This document shows positions 1 to 5,919 of a DNA stretch of 5,919 nt, in pieces. The first letter of the stretch is position 1. Each line of letters opens with the position of its first letter. The notes under the pieces are model-generated. The model worked only from the letters and a program-made list of their open reading frames with translations. It was not told the DNA's origin and did no database searches. A program made the translations under genes and the position numbers. Source of the stretch: Bacteroidota bacterium (lineage in GTDB: Bacteria; Bacteroidota; Ignavibacteria; Ignavibacteriales; Melioribacteraceae); contig JAJYMU010000360.1 of the NCBI GenBank assembly GCA_021786655.1, positions 1 through 5,919 on the forward strand. The letters run 5' to 3'.

Positions 1-489
1 CAGAGAGAGAGCCGCCGCAATAAAAGTTTTATCGTCGGTGTTAAAGTTGGGAAGCGAGAAACCAAATGTCATAAAGTACGCGCCGAAAACTGCTAAGCCC
101 GCCCAAATGAAAAATACTCTCGGCAATCTTTCTTTCAACATAAACGCTGCTAGCGTAAGCGCAAATACCGGCTGCAATTTTTGAATCAAGATAACAACAG
201 AAAGGTTTACGAAGTTTACGAAGAAGAGCGCTTTTGTAATTGCCATTGTACCGATGGCTCCGCCGAACAATGCTACGCCGAAGAACGCCAGCCAATCCAT
301 TCTGTCTAGAGATTTTAATTTCGGAAAATGCTTAATAAAAATCGGAGAGAGAATTATCGTAACCAGCATACATTCAATAAACACAACAAGCGGCACCGGC
401 AAATTGAAAAGTGAGGGCTGAAGAACAATTCCATCCACTCCCCACAACGAAGCGGCAACAATTACAAATAACGGTGCGAATTTACTCAT
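1..489 (-). CDS. EamA/DMT-family transporter, N-terminal part (runs off left edge)
   Basis: Inner-membrane permease of the drug/metabolite transporter superfamily; the substrate cannot be told from sequence. The frame is open from an ATG at 487-489 to the left edge, giving 163 codons with no stop, so the C-terminal part lies outside the window. Five hydrophobic segments are visible at about residues 5-23, 32-52, 66-88, 94-117 and 125-144, matching the first EamA repeat. Typical family marks are the S-L-W-G near residues 14-17, and the stretch Q103-K-L-Q-P107 leading through a hydrophobic helix to K119-E-R-L122, which closes the fourth helix in EamA domains. A second EamA repeat would be expected outside the window (family usually about 280-310 residues). 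No clear Shine-Dalgarno precedes the ATG, but it is the natural N-terminus just before helix 1. It lies 103 bp downstream of the MATE gene on the same strand and may be co-transcribed with it. The family call is firm; the substrate is unknown. Confidence 0.88.
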   Translation of the reverse strand, partial: MSKFAPLFVIVAASLWGVDGIVLQPSLFNLPVPLVVFIECMLVTIILSPIFIKHFPKLKSLDRMDWLAFFGVALFGGAIGTMAITKALFFVNFVNLSVVILIQKLQPVFALTLAAFMLKERLPRVFFIWAGLAVFGAYFMTFGFSLPNFNTDDKTFIAAALSL

Positions 490-538
490 TCACAAGTCTT
501 CAGATATTTTTTGAAATAGGTGTTCTAAAAATTGCTGA

Positions 539-546
539 CAAAAATA
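539..546 (-). promoter_or_regulatory. Possible Bacteroidota-type -7 element before the EamA gene
   Basis: Read on the minus strand this is TATTTTTG, an exact match to the TAnnTTTG -7 consensus known from Bacteroidota. It lies about 50 nt upstream of the EamA start codon, inside the only gap between the two transporters. No TTG/TTTG element is found 19-21 nt upstream of it, so the match may be chance in AT-rich DNA. If real, the EamA gene has its own promoter in addition to any read-through from the MATE gene. Confidence 0.22.
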
Positions 547-592
547 AGCATAATTCCATTTCGAATAGAAATAAACTTTTTGATTTGCATCT

Positions 593-1927
593 TTAAATAC
601 TCGCAAGATGTTTGCTTTTTATGTTGAACCTGGCAAGCATCATCGATCCAAGTGAAACTAGACTGATCAGCAAACCGATCCAGACGCCGACTGCACCAAG
701 TGAGAAATAAAATCCGAGAAGCATTGCAATCGGAATTCCGATTAGCCAATATGATGCAAAAGAAATCAGCGCCGGAATCTTCGTGTCTGTCAATCCGCGC
801 AAAACAGAAATGCTCGATGCTTGAAGTCCATCGAAAATTTGGAAGAGTGCGGCAACAATCAGAAGCTGCGACGCAAGTTCAATAACTTGTCTTTCGCCGA
901 TGTAAAGCGTCGGGAAAAAATTTCTGAACAAAATAAATGTTACGCCGAAACAAAACATGACCGAAACCGCCAGTCCCATTGCCGTGAATCCGGCTTTTCT
1001 AACTTCGGTAATACTTCGTTCGCCCGATGCAATTCCAACGCGGATTGTACCGGCGGAAGATATGCCGAGAATTATCATGTAAGTTACTGATGCGAGGTTC
1101 ATTGCAATCTGATGCGCGGCGAGAGGAATTTTTCCCAACCACCCCATCATGATTGCGGCAAAACTAAAAGCGCCGACTTCAAGAAAATATTGAAACCCGC
1201 TCGGCAATCCGATGTTAATTATTTTTTTAATCAGAGAAAAATTTAAGCCGGTAAATTTCAGTTGCGGTTTATAAATCTTCACAGCTTTATAGTTCAGCGT
1301 GTATAGCATCAGTGCGAGCGCCATCACCCATCGTGTAATTGTAGTTGCAATTCCGGCTCCAGTAAGTCCCAATGCCGGTATTCCGAATTTTCCGAAGATA
1401 AAAATCCAATTCAAAAAAGCGTTTAAGAAATTTGCTAAGACGGCAATCACCATCGGCGCGTTCGGCTTTGAAAGTCCTTCTAGAAACTGGCGGTAAGATT
1501 GAAAAATAATGAATGGCAGAACCGATCCGCTCAGCACCATCAAATACGGAACGGCTTGGTCAGCTACGTCTTTTGGTTGATTCAAAAAAGGAATTAGAAA
1601 TGATAAAGCGAACGCGAATGCCGATATAACAACTGCGAAGCTGACATTCACAACGATAGAATGATTTAGAATTCTGCCGCATTCTTCAAATTTGTTAGCG
1701 CCTTTCGCCATCGCAATGAGAGGTGTTGACGCCATTGATAATCCGATTCCGATGACAAGGACAAGAAAGAAAATTCCATTCACAAGTGATGATGCTGCCA
1801 ACGGTGCGGAACCGACTCTGCCGACCATCAAACTGTCAACAACTCCTAACATTATGTGGCCGAGTTGCCCGGTTGAAATCGGCAGCGCAAGTTTTACGGT
1901 TTCTCTTATGTGAGTTTTTATGTTCAC
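593..1927 (-). CDS. MATE-family multidrug/Na+ antiporter (NorM-like)
   Basis: Twelve-helix inner-membrane exporter of the multidrug and toxic compound extrusion family, expected to extrude cationic compounds or metabolites in exchange for Na+ or H+. The protein is 444 residues, full family length. The N-terminus carries the usual L-A-L-P-I segment (13-17), then V30-D31-S-L-M-V-G36-R-V-G39. Further family marks are R146-Q-F-L-E-G-L-S-K-P (146-155), G187-L-T-G-A-G-I-A-T (187-195), the helix-7 glutamate E250 in the F-Q-Y-F-L-E segment, and D366 in F-Q-I-F-D-G-L-Q, followed by L-R-G-L-T-D-T (376-382). D31, E250 and D366 have the same mutual spacing as the cation-site residues D36, E255 and D371 of Vibrio NorM (from memory), so it is probably an active NorM-type pump. 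The start is GTG at 1925-1927. No ATG or TTG lies in frame between it and the upstream stop, and the next methionine (M26) would remove part of helix 1. The gene ends in TAA. It is divergent from the glycosyltransferase gene and upstream of the EamA gene. The substrate is unknown. Confidence 0.94.
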   Translation of the reverse strand: MNIKTHIRETVKLALPISTGQLGHIMLGVVDSLMVGRVGSAPLAASSLVNGIFFLVLVIGIGLSMASTPLIAMAKGANKFEECGRILNHSIVVNVSFAVVISAFAFALSFLIPFLNQPKDVADQAVPYLMVLSGSVLPFIIFQSYRQFLEGLSKPNAPMVIAVLANFLNAFLNWIFIFGKFGIPALGLTGAGIATTITRWVMALALMLYTLNYKAVKIYKPQLKFTGLNFSLIKKIINIGLPSGFQYFLEVGAFSFAAIMMGWLGKIPLAAHQIAMNLASVTYMIILGISSAGTIRVGIASGERSITEVRKAGFTAMGLAVSVMFCFGVTFILFRNFFPTLYIGERQVIELASQLLIVAALFQIFDGLQASSISVLRGLTDTKIPALISFASYWLIGIPIAMLLGFYFSLGAVGVWIGLLISLVSLGSMMLARFNIKSKHLASI

Positions 1928-2013
1928 AGAATTCGGTTCTCGTTTGCTGTGGAAGATTTTTCTCTAGCGGAAAATTAGTAAATTGTTTCTGTAACTCATC
2001 ACCGATTCATGAA
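1928..2013. promoter_or_regulatory. Divergent intergenic region between MATE and glycosyltransferase genes
   Basis: These 86 bp separate two divergently transcribed genes, so they should hold both promoters. No strong sigma-70 or Bacteroidota-type promoter pair can be read in either direction. The nearest is TAATTTTC on the minus strand (1970-1977), one base off TAnnTTTG, with no matching upstream TTG at the right spacing. Neither start codon has a recognisable Shine-Dalgarno sequence. The role as promoter region is inferred from gene order only. Confidence 0.45.
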
Positions 2014-4062
2014 ATGAAATCTGATTTGAGAACAGGCCCGCGGTTAAAAATTTTTTTGCCGAAAATTTATGTTTTGCTGATCCTTGTCCTGATCGGTTAC
2101 ATATTTCTCCCGTATATGATGAATGTGAAATTTATCCAGGACGATGCTTTCACTTCGCTGCGTTATGTTAGAAATTTTCTTGCCGGCAAAGGATTAGTGT
2201 TTAATGAAGGCGAACACGTGGAAGGTTTTACCAACTTTCTATGGGTTATGATTTTATCCGGTATCGGTTTTACCGCCAAGGTATTTCGTTTTCCTGTTGG
2301 GTTGGAAAATGCCGCCCAGTTTCTTTCAATCTTCTTCGGGGTTACGGTTTTAATTGTTACTTATTTTCTATCCCGCCGAATAAATTTTAGAAATGATGAT
2401 GAAGAATTACTCGTCGAACGGTTGCTGAATGAAACGGTGAATCTGCTTCCGGTTTTCTTGGTAGCATATTCCACTCCAATGATTTACTGGAGCGTGAGCG
2501 GAATGGAAACGTCGTTGTTCGTAACGCTCACTTTGTTGTCGGTCTTGATGTACCTCAAGAAGAGCGCGAGCGGGAAATTCTCTTTCTCATTTGTGGGGAT
2601 ATCTGTGCTGAATACATTAATCCGTCCTGAAGGAATGTTTTTTTTCTTCATAATTATTTTATATGAATTCGCAGAAAATTTCATCCGCAGCGATACTCAA
2701 TCATTTGTAAAGCGATTCAAAAAATCATTTGGCAAGAAAATTATTTTTGAAATAACCTTTTATATCATCCCGATTTTACTGCTCACAATTTTTAGATGGT
2801 TTTATTACGGTTACCCGCTGCCTAATACTTTTTATGCGAAGACGGAATTCACATTGCAATTCTTAAATCGCGGTTTAAATTATTTTTTTGATTTTGCCTC
2901 TGTCTATCTAATATATGGGCTGCTTTTGCTTACGCCGGTAATTCTTTTCTCTTCAAGAAAACTTTTGAAAGAAATTTCGCTTCTTTATTTAATTGTTGTC
3001 AGCTGGATAATAGTCGTTATCTTTCTCGGCGGCGACGTTCTGCCGATCAATAGATTTTTCCTACCAATCATGCCGTTGATCTTCATATTAGCAGTGAAGT
3101 CTTTTCATTTTTTGATCGAAAAATTGTTAAGCAAGCAGAAAGCATTTTGTTACGCGGCAACAGTTTTGCTTTCTACAGCAATTGTATTTTGGTGCGTCCA
3201 AGTTTTTCATCAAGAAGAAACCACGATGTTGGAAAAGAGATCGTATGAAATGGGTTTGGTAACGAAGATGAAAATTTATGCCGATTGGGTAAACCATCAA
3301 AGTGAAATTCAAAAACGTAAAATGAGTGTTGCCATGTCAACCATCGGCGCGTTTTCTTGTTTTTCCAATGCTCGCGTGATTGACATAGTCGGATTAACCG
3401 ATGCTTACATTGCACATTACCCGAAAGAAACTCCGGGGATAAATGACGAACTGCCGTTATTGTGGAAGGAGAGGCACTACAATGCCGATTACGTTTTATC
3501 TCTTAAACCGGATTTCATAATTTTTCCCGCCGGCGCTAAACCCAGCGCCTTTGCTGAATGTGCAATTTTTGTCCAACCGGAATTTCAAAAAACTTATTAC
3601 ACTCAAATATTTTATTCCGAGCGGTTGAATCAATTGCTGCCGGTCTTCACCAGACACACAGATGAAGTTGACGAAAGAAATCAGAAATACGAACCGTGCA
3701 ATGTGAAATTCATAAAACATTATATTCTTGCTAACAATTATTTTCTTGATTTGACTAACTCCGGCAGCAAGGACCTTTTGAATTTGGTTCTTGCTGAATG
3801 TGACAGCATTTCATTTTTTTGTCCCGACAGGTTAACTGATGCGTTGACAATAAAAGGTTTGGCTTATTATCATGCCGGCGCTTTGACTAAAGCAGAGGAA
3901 TTTTTAAGTCAAGCATCGGAATTGGATCCGGCAAATTCTATTTCACGCTTTTATCTTCAGAGTATTTATGCACGAGAAGGGAAGATGGGTGAGGCTGCGA
4001 GATTAATAGCGGAGATAAAAAAATATTCGCCGGACACATTTCCGGATTTCGTCTTAAAGTAA
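2014..4062 (+). CDS. GT-C-fold membrane glycosyltransferase with C-terminal TPR-like repeats
   Basis: Probable polyprenyl-phosphate-sugar-dependent glycosyltransferase of the inner membrane, acting on the periplasmic side; sugar and acceptor are unknown. The protein has 682 residues. A short basic N-terminus (R6, R10, K12, K17) precedes helix 1 (about 18-36). Then comes the loop with D43-D44, followed by S-L-R-Y, G60-L-V-F-N and E70-G-F-T-N-F-L-W77. This DD-FRY-GLVFN-EG-TNFLW pattern is typical of a GT-C group that includes mycobacterial AftB-like arabinofuranosyltransferases. Other conserved stretches are S162-G-M-E-T166, R204-P-E-G207, G266-Y-P-L-P-N-T-F-Y-A-K276, and G339-G-D with N346-R-F-F-L-P351. 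About ten hydrophobic segments occur up to residue ~400. A soluble part follows, with I444-G-A-F and V455-I-D-I-V-G-L-T-D463. Residues ~608-675 form about two TPR-like helical hairpins (A-L-T-K-A-E-E-F, then a second unit). The start is ATG at 2014: an in-frame ATG at 1786 would overlap the divergent MATE gene by 142 bp and encode an unrelated leader. There is no good ribosome-binding site. The gene ends in TAA. Confidence 0.82.
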   Translation: MKSDLRTGPRLKIFLPKIYVLLILVLIGYIFLPYMMNVKFIQDDAFTSLRYVRNFLAGKGLVFNEGEHVEGFTNFLWVMILSGIGFTAKVFRFPVGLENAAQFLSIFFGVTVLIVTYFLSRRINFRNDDEELLVERLLNETVNLLPVFLVAYSTPMIYWSVSGMETSLFVTLTLLSVLMYLKKSASGKFSFSFVGISVLNTLIRPEGMFFFFIIILYEFAENFIRSDTQSFVKRFKKSFGKKIIFEITFYIIPILLLTIFRWFYYGYPLPNTFYAKTEFTLQFLNRGLNYFFDFASVYLIYGLLLLTPVILFSSRKLLKEISLLYLIVVSWIIVVIFLGGDVLPINRFFLPIMPLIFILAVKSFHFLIEKLLSKQKAFCYAATVLLSTAIVFWCVQVFHQEETTMLEKRSYEMGLVTKMKIYADWVNHQSEIQKRKMSVAMSTIGAFSCFSNARVIDIVGLTDAYIAHYPKETPGINDELPLLWKERHYNADYVLSLKPDFIIFPAGAKPSAFAECAIFVQPEFQKTYYTQIFYSERLNQLLPVFTRHTDEVDERNQKYEPCNVKFIKHYILANNYFLDLTNSGSKDLLNLVLAECDSISFFCPDRLTDALTIKGLAYYHAGALTKAEEFLSQASELDPANSISRFYLQSIYAREGKMGEAARLIAEIKKYSPDTFPDFVLK

Positions 4063-4135
4063 ACGGTAAAAATTCTCTCGAAACCACTTTGTAAGAGCCG
4101 TAATTATTTTTATTATTCAACAGGAAAAATTACAA

Positions 4136-4141
4136 GAAAGG
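4136..4141 (+). promoter_or_regulatory. Ribosome-binding site of tatA
   Basis: GAAAGG lies five bases before the ATG at 4147. It is one of only two clear Shine-Dalgarno sequences in the window and supports the short tatA frame as a real, translated gene. Confidence 0.65.
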
Positions 4142-4146
4142 TAAAA

Positions 4147-4311
4147 ATGGGAAATCTTGGTTTTGGTGAACTTCTTATCATTCTTTTTGTTCTTATTCTG
4201 TTATTCGGCGGCAAAAAAATTCCCGACCTTGCTAAAAGCTTGGGCGAAGGAATTAGGCTATTCAAGAAATCAATGAACGAAGACGATAAGGATACTTCCG
4301 AAAAAAAATAA
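4147..4311 (+). CDS. tatA: Sec-independent (twin-arginine) translocase subunit TatA/E
   Basis: Small single-pass inner-membrane protein that multimerises to form the protein-conducting part of the Tat system, which exports folded proteins recruited by TatBC or TatC. It has 54 residues, short for the family (usually about 55-90). An N-terminal membrane helix (about 4-20) carries a polar E8, the position that is Gln or Glu in TatA/E. It is followed by the hinge F20-G21-G-K-K-I-P26 and an amphipathic helix D27-L-A-K-S-L-G-E-G-I-R-L-F-K-K41, then an acidic/lysine tail D46-D-K-D. F20-G21 fall at the same positions as in E. coli TatA. The gene follows the glycosyltransferase by 84 bp with its own ribosome-binding site. 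No tatC or tatB is in the window, so it is a solo tatA locus here. The TatA versus TatE label is arbitrary. The frame ends in a run of eight A before TAA (A at 4301-4308), a site where sequencing or replication slippage could change the tail. Confidence 0.93.
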   Translation: MGNLGFGELLIILFVLILLFGGKKIPDLAKSLGEGIRLFKKSMNEDDKDTSEKK

Positions 4312-4333
4312 TCTTGCATATAAGTCCTGCCGA

Positions 4334-4364
4334 TTGAGTAAATCTTAACTGCTGTTTATTTTTG
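4334..4364 (+). promoter_or_regulatory. Bacteroidota-type promoter of htpG
   Basis: TTG at 4334-4336, a 20-nt spacer, then TATTTTTG at 4357-4364. This matches the -33 TTG/TTTG and -7 TAnnTTTG elements recognised by the primary sigma factor of Bacteroidota, whose usual spacing is about 19-21 nt. Transcription would begin near 4369-4372, leaving a leader of about 48 nt before the htpG ATG. No CIRCE inverted repeat and no classical sigma-32 promoter is seen, so heat control, if any, would use another route. No experimental support is available. Confidence 0.55.
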
Positions 4365-4369
4365 CAATG

Positions 4370-4381
4370 TCAATTAATTGA
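4370..4381. repeat. Perfect 12-bp palindrome at predicted htpG transcription start
   Basis: TCAATTAATTGA reads the same on both strands without a spacer. It begins about six bases after the -7 element, so it overlaps the predicted transcription start. That would be a suitable place for a dimeric repressor, but short AT-only palindromes also occur by chance. Its function is unknown. Confidence 0.35.
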
Positions 4382-4408
4382 TTACTAACTTTAACTTTTC
4401 ACGAGTGT

Positions 4409-4413
4409 GGAGG
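4409..4413 (+). promoter_or_regulatory. Ribosome-binding site of htpG, decides the start codon
   Basis: GGAGG ends five bases before the ATG at 4419. Because this motif sits inside the first codons of a possible longer frame starting with GTG at 4407, it argues that translation starts at ATG 4419, not at the GTG. Confidence 0.8.
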
Positions 4414-4418
4414 ATAAG

Positions 4419-5786
4419 ATGGGTGAAAAGATGCACGCCGAAAAATATGAATTCAAAGCCGAAGTAAAAAAACTTTTAGATATTCTTGTGCACTCGTTAT
4501 ACACAAGCCGCGAGATTTTTCTCCGCGAATTGATTTCGAACGCGTCCGATGCTCTCGATAAATTACGTTTCGAATCAAACCGCGGAAGCGCGATCGTTGA
4601 TAAAGACTTGCCGCTCGAAATAAAAATTGATTTCGACGAAAAGAAAAATATTCTCACCGTAAGTGATGCCGGCATCGGAATGACGCGTGATGAGCTGATA
4701 ACAAACGTCGGTACGATCGCAAAATCCGGTACAGAAGAATTTTTGAAGTTGATCGCCGAAACAAAATCCGAGACGAGTAATATCATCGGTAAATTCGGAA
4801 TCGGTTTCTACTCGGTCTTCATGGTGGCTAAAGAAGTTGTTATAACTACAAGATCATTCAGAAGCGAGGCGCTTCCGGTAGAATGGCATTCGGATGGACT
4901 TGGCGACTACGAAATCTCCGAGTTGGATGAAAAAACTTTTCGCGGGACGAATATCGCGGTTCATCTTAAAGACGATGCGAAAGAGTTCACCGAAAAATGG
5001 CGTCTGGAAAACATAATAAAGAAGCACTCCAATTTTGTTTCCTTCCCAATTTACTTGGACAAAGAAAAAATTAACACTGTAAATGCAATTTGGCGCGAAC
5101 CGAAAAGTTCGGTTACAAAAGAACAGTACAACGAGTTTTATAAATTCCTCAGTTACGATAACGATGAACCGGCAGACGTTATTCACAAATCCGTTGATGC
5201 GCCGATTCAATTTAATGCGCTTCTTTTTATTCCGAAAAAGAGCAGCGAAGCTTTTTGGTTCGATAGGGAAAATTACGGATTGGATTTATACGTACGCCGA
5301 GTTTTGATTCAACACAAGAACAAAGATTTGGTGCCGGAGTATTTGAGTTTTGTAAAAGGCGTTGTCGATTCCGAAGACCTACCGCTAAATATTTCGAGAG
5401 AAACGCTGCAAGAAAATGTGATCTTTACAAAAATTGCTTCGAGCGTAACGAGTACCGTCTTTGGTTATTTGGCGGATAAAGCAAAGTCGGATGAAAACGG
5501 TTACAAGGAATTTTGGAAAGAACACGGCAAAATTTTCAAGCTCGGTTATGGCGACTTCACTAATCATGATAAGTTTGTTGAGTTGATCAGATTCAATTCG
5601 TCGGTATGCAAAGATAAAGATGAATTGATTTCTATGGCGGAATACTCTGCAAGAATGAAAGACGGTCAAAAAGAAATTTATTTTATCACCGGACCGAACC
5701 GCGATTCGATTGATGTAGATCCGCACATGGAAATTTTTAGAAACAAAGGGTTGGAAGTGTTGTGTCTCTTCGATCCGGTTGATTAA
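4419..5786 (+). CDS. htpG: Chaperone HtpG (bacterial Hsp90), interrupted by an in-frame TAA
   Basis: Cytosolic ATP-dependent chaperone that works as a homodimer with DnaK in protein folding. The frame encodes 455 residues before TAA at 5784-5786; intact HtpG has about 600-640. The N-terminal GHKL ATPase domain is complete: E37 (catalytic Glu) in R-E-L-I-S-N41-A-S-D44, D83-A-G-I-G-M88, G98-T-I-A-K-S-G-T105 and the glycine-rich lid G124-K-F-G-I-G-F-Y-S132. The middle domain carries L-Y-V-R-R-V, then D-L-P-L-N-I-S-R327-E-T-L-Q, whose Arg contacts the ATP phosphate. The stop falls right after D-P-V-D455, where HtpG proteins have D-E; one base change from GAA would create it. The frame then continues with clear HtpG sequence to the window edge (see next entry). 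As written, the product lacks the end of the middle domain and the whole C-terminal dimerisation domain, and would probably be inactive. The start is ATG 4419, placed by GGAGG at 4409-4413. The change could be a true nonsense mutation, a strain polymorphism or a base error. Confidence 0.93.
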   Translation: MGEKMHAEKYEFKAEVKKLLDILVHSLYTSREIFLRELISNASDALDKLRFESNRGSAIVDKDLPLEIKIDFDEKKNILTVSDAGIGMTRDELITNVGTIAKSGTEEFLKLIAETKSETSNIIGKFGIGFYSVFMVAKEVVITTRSFRSEALPVEWHSDGLGDYEISELDEKTFRGTNIAVHLKDDAKEFTEKWRLENIIKKHSNFVSFPIYLDKEKINTVNAIWREPKSSVTKEQYNEFYKFLSYDNDEPADVIHKSVDAPIQFNALLFIPKKSSEAFWFDRENYGLDLYVRRVLIQHKNKDLVPEYLSFVKGVVDSEDLPLNISRETLQENVIFTKIASSVTSTVFGYLADKAKSDENGYKEFWKEHGKIFKLGYGDFTNHDKFVELIRFNSSVCKDKDELISMAEYSARMKDGQKEIYFITGPNRDSIDVDPHMEIFRNKGLEVLCLFDPVD

Positions 5787-5919
5787 TTTGTATTTTCGTC
5801 TTTGAGAAAGTACAAGGACTTCGAATTCAAATCGGTTGAGTCGATCGATTCAAAAAAAATGAAAGAGATAAAAGACATTGAACAGCCGAAGGATAAAATT
5901 GAAGAACTCACCAAAGACG
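5787..5919 (+). pseudogene. htpG: Continuation of htpG after the in-frame stop (partial, runs off right edge)
   Basis: The 44 codons after the TAA remain in the same frame with no further stop. They read as the normal continuation of the HtpG middle domain: F-V-F-S-S-L-R-K-Y, then D-F-E-F-K-S-V-E-S-I-D and a lysine/glutamate-rich linker. In the family this follows D-P-x-D-E directly and leads into the C-terminal dimerisation domain, which lies beyond the window. A methionine at 5859-5861 is in frame, but no Shine-Dalgarno sequence precedes it (an A-run does), so independent translation is unlikely. The intact coding similarity on both sides of the stop shows that any mutation is recent or that the base call is wrong. 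Confidence 0.85.

Noticed and set aside
41..749. Short open frames at 41-295 (-), 411-596 (+) and 525-749 (-)
   Set aside because: All lie in other frames of the EamA or MATE genes, lack ribosome-binding sites and show no domain-like sequence.
1786..2013. N-terminal extension of the glycosyltransferase to an in-frame ATG at 1786 (76 extra residues)
   Set aside because: It overlaps the divergent, well-supported MATE gene by 142 bp, encodes a cysteine-rich leader unlike the family, and puts 76 non-family residues before the natural first membrane helix. ATG 2014 is the first start clear of the MATE gene.
4063..4101. Terminator after the glycosyltransferase gene (ACGG...CCGT with inner CTCT...AGAG, followed by AT-rich DNA)
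   Set aside because: The stem needs an eight-base bulge on one side and a 15-base loop, and the following T-tract is interrupted; too weak to call.
4407..4418. GTG start for htpG at 4407
   Set aside because: The GGAGG ribosome-binding site lies within these codons and is correctly spaced for ATG 4419; the four added residues have no family support.
4312..4418. CIRCE heat-shock element upstream of htpG
   Set aside because: No TTAGCACTC-N9-GAGTGCTAA repeat or close variant is present; only the short AT palindrome at 4370-4381.
4391..4786. 131-codon open frame antisense to htpG
   Set aside because: It is the complementary shadow of the highly conserved HtpG ATPase domain, rich in serine and phenylalanine as expected for antisense, with no ribosome-binding site or family resemblance.
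5784..5786. TAA reassigned to an amino acid in this organism
   Set aside because: The MATE, glycosyltransferase and tatA frames all end at TAA at family-appropriate positions, and no other in-frame TAA interrupts a gene here.
5784..5919. Frameshift or programmed frameshift in htpG
   Set aside because: The HtpG-like sequence after the stop is in the same frame, so no shift is needed; only one codon differs from expectation.

Overview
The window reads as an ordinary chromosomal segment of a moderately AT-rich Gram-negative bacterium. It most likely belongs to the Bacteroidota/Chlorobiota/Ignavibacteria group. This placement is an inference from three things: the general look of the HtpG, TatA and membrane proteins, a Bacteroidota-type promoter (TTG, 20-nt spacer, TATTTTTG) in front of htpG, and weak or absent Shine-Dalgarno sequences in front of several genes. 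No tRNA, rRNA, CRISPR, IS element or phage gene is visible.

Left part (1-1927, minus strand): two multi-pass membrane transporters lie head to tail. The upstream one is a complete NorM-type MATE exporter (593-1927, GTG start). After a 103-bp gap comes the N-terminal 163 codons of an EamA/DMT-family transporter that runs off the left edge of the window (1-489).

Middle (1928-4311, plus strand): an 86-bp divergent intergenic region separates the MATE gene from a 682-residue GT-C-type membrane glycosyltransferase (2014-4062). That protein has a DD motif after its first membrane helix and ends in about two TPR-like repeats. A 54-residue TatA/E component of the twin-arginine translocase follows (4147-4311).

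Right part (4312-5919, plus strand): a promoter, a 12-bp palindrome and a strong ribosome-binding site precede htpG (bacterial Hsp90). The htpG reading frame is interrupted by a TAA at 5784-5786, where the family normally has glutamate in a D-E-F-V-like stretch. The same frame then continues for 44 recognisable HtpG codons to the window edge. This is a single-codon nonsense change (or sequence error), not a frameshift and not the natural end of the gene.

The genes do not form an obvious pathway. They are envelope and housekeeping functions: export, glycan or protein glycosylation, Tat secretion and chaperoning. I found no convincing new multi-gene system. The observations most worth a second look are the in-frame stop in htpG, the GT-C/TPR fusion, and the promoter and palindrome of htpG.
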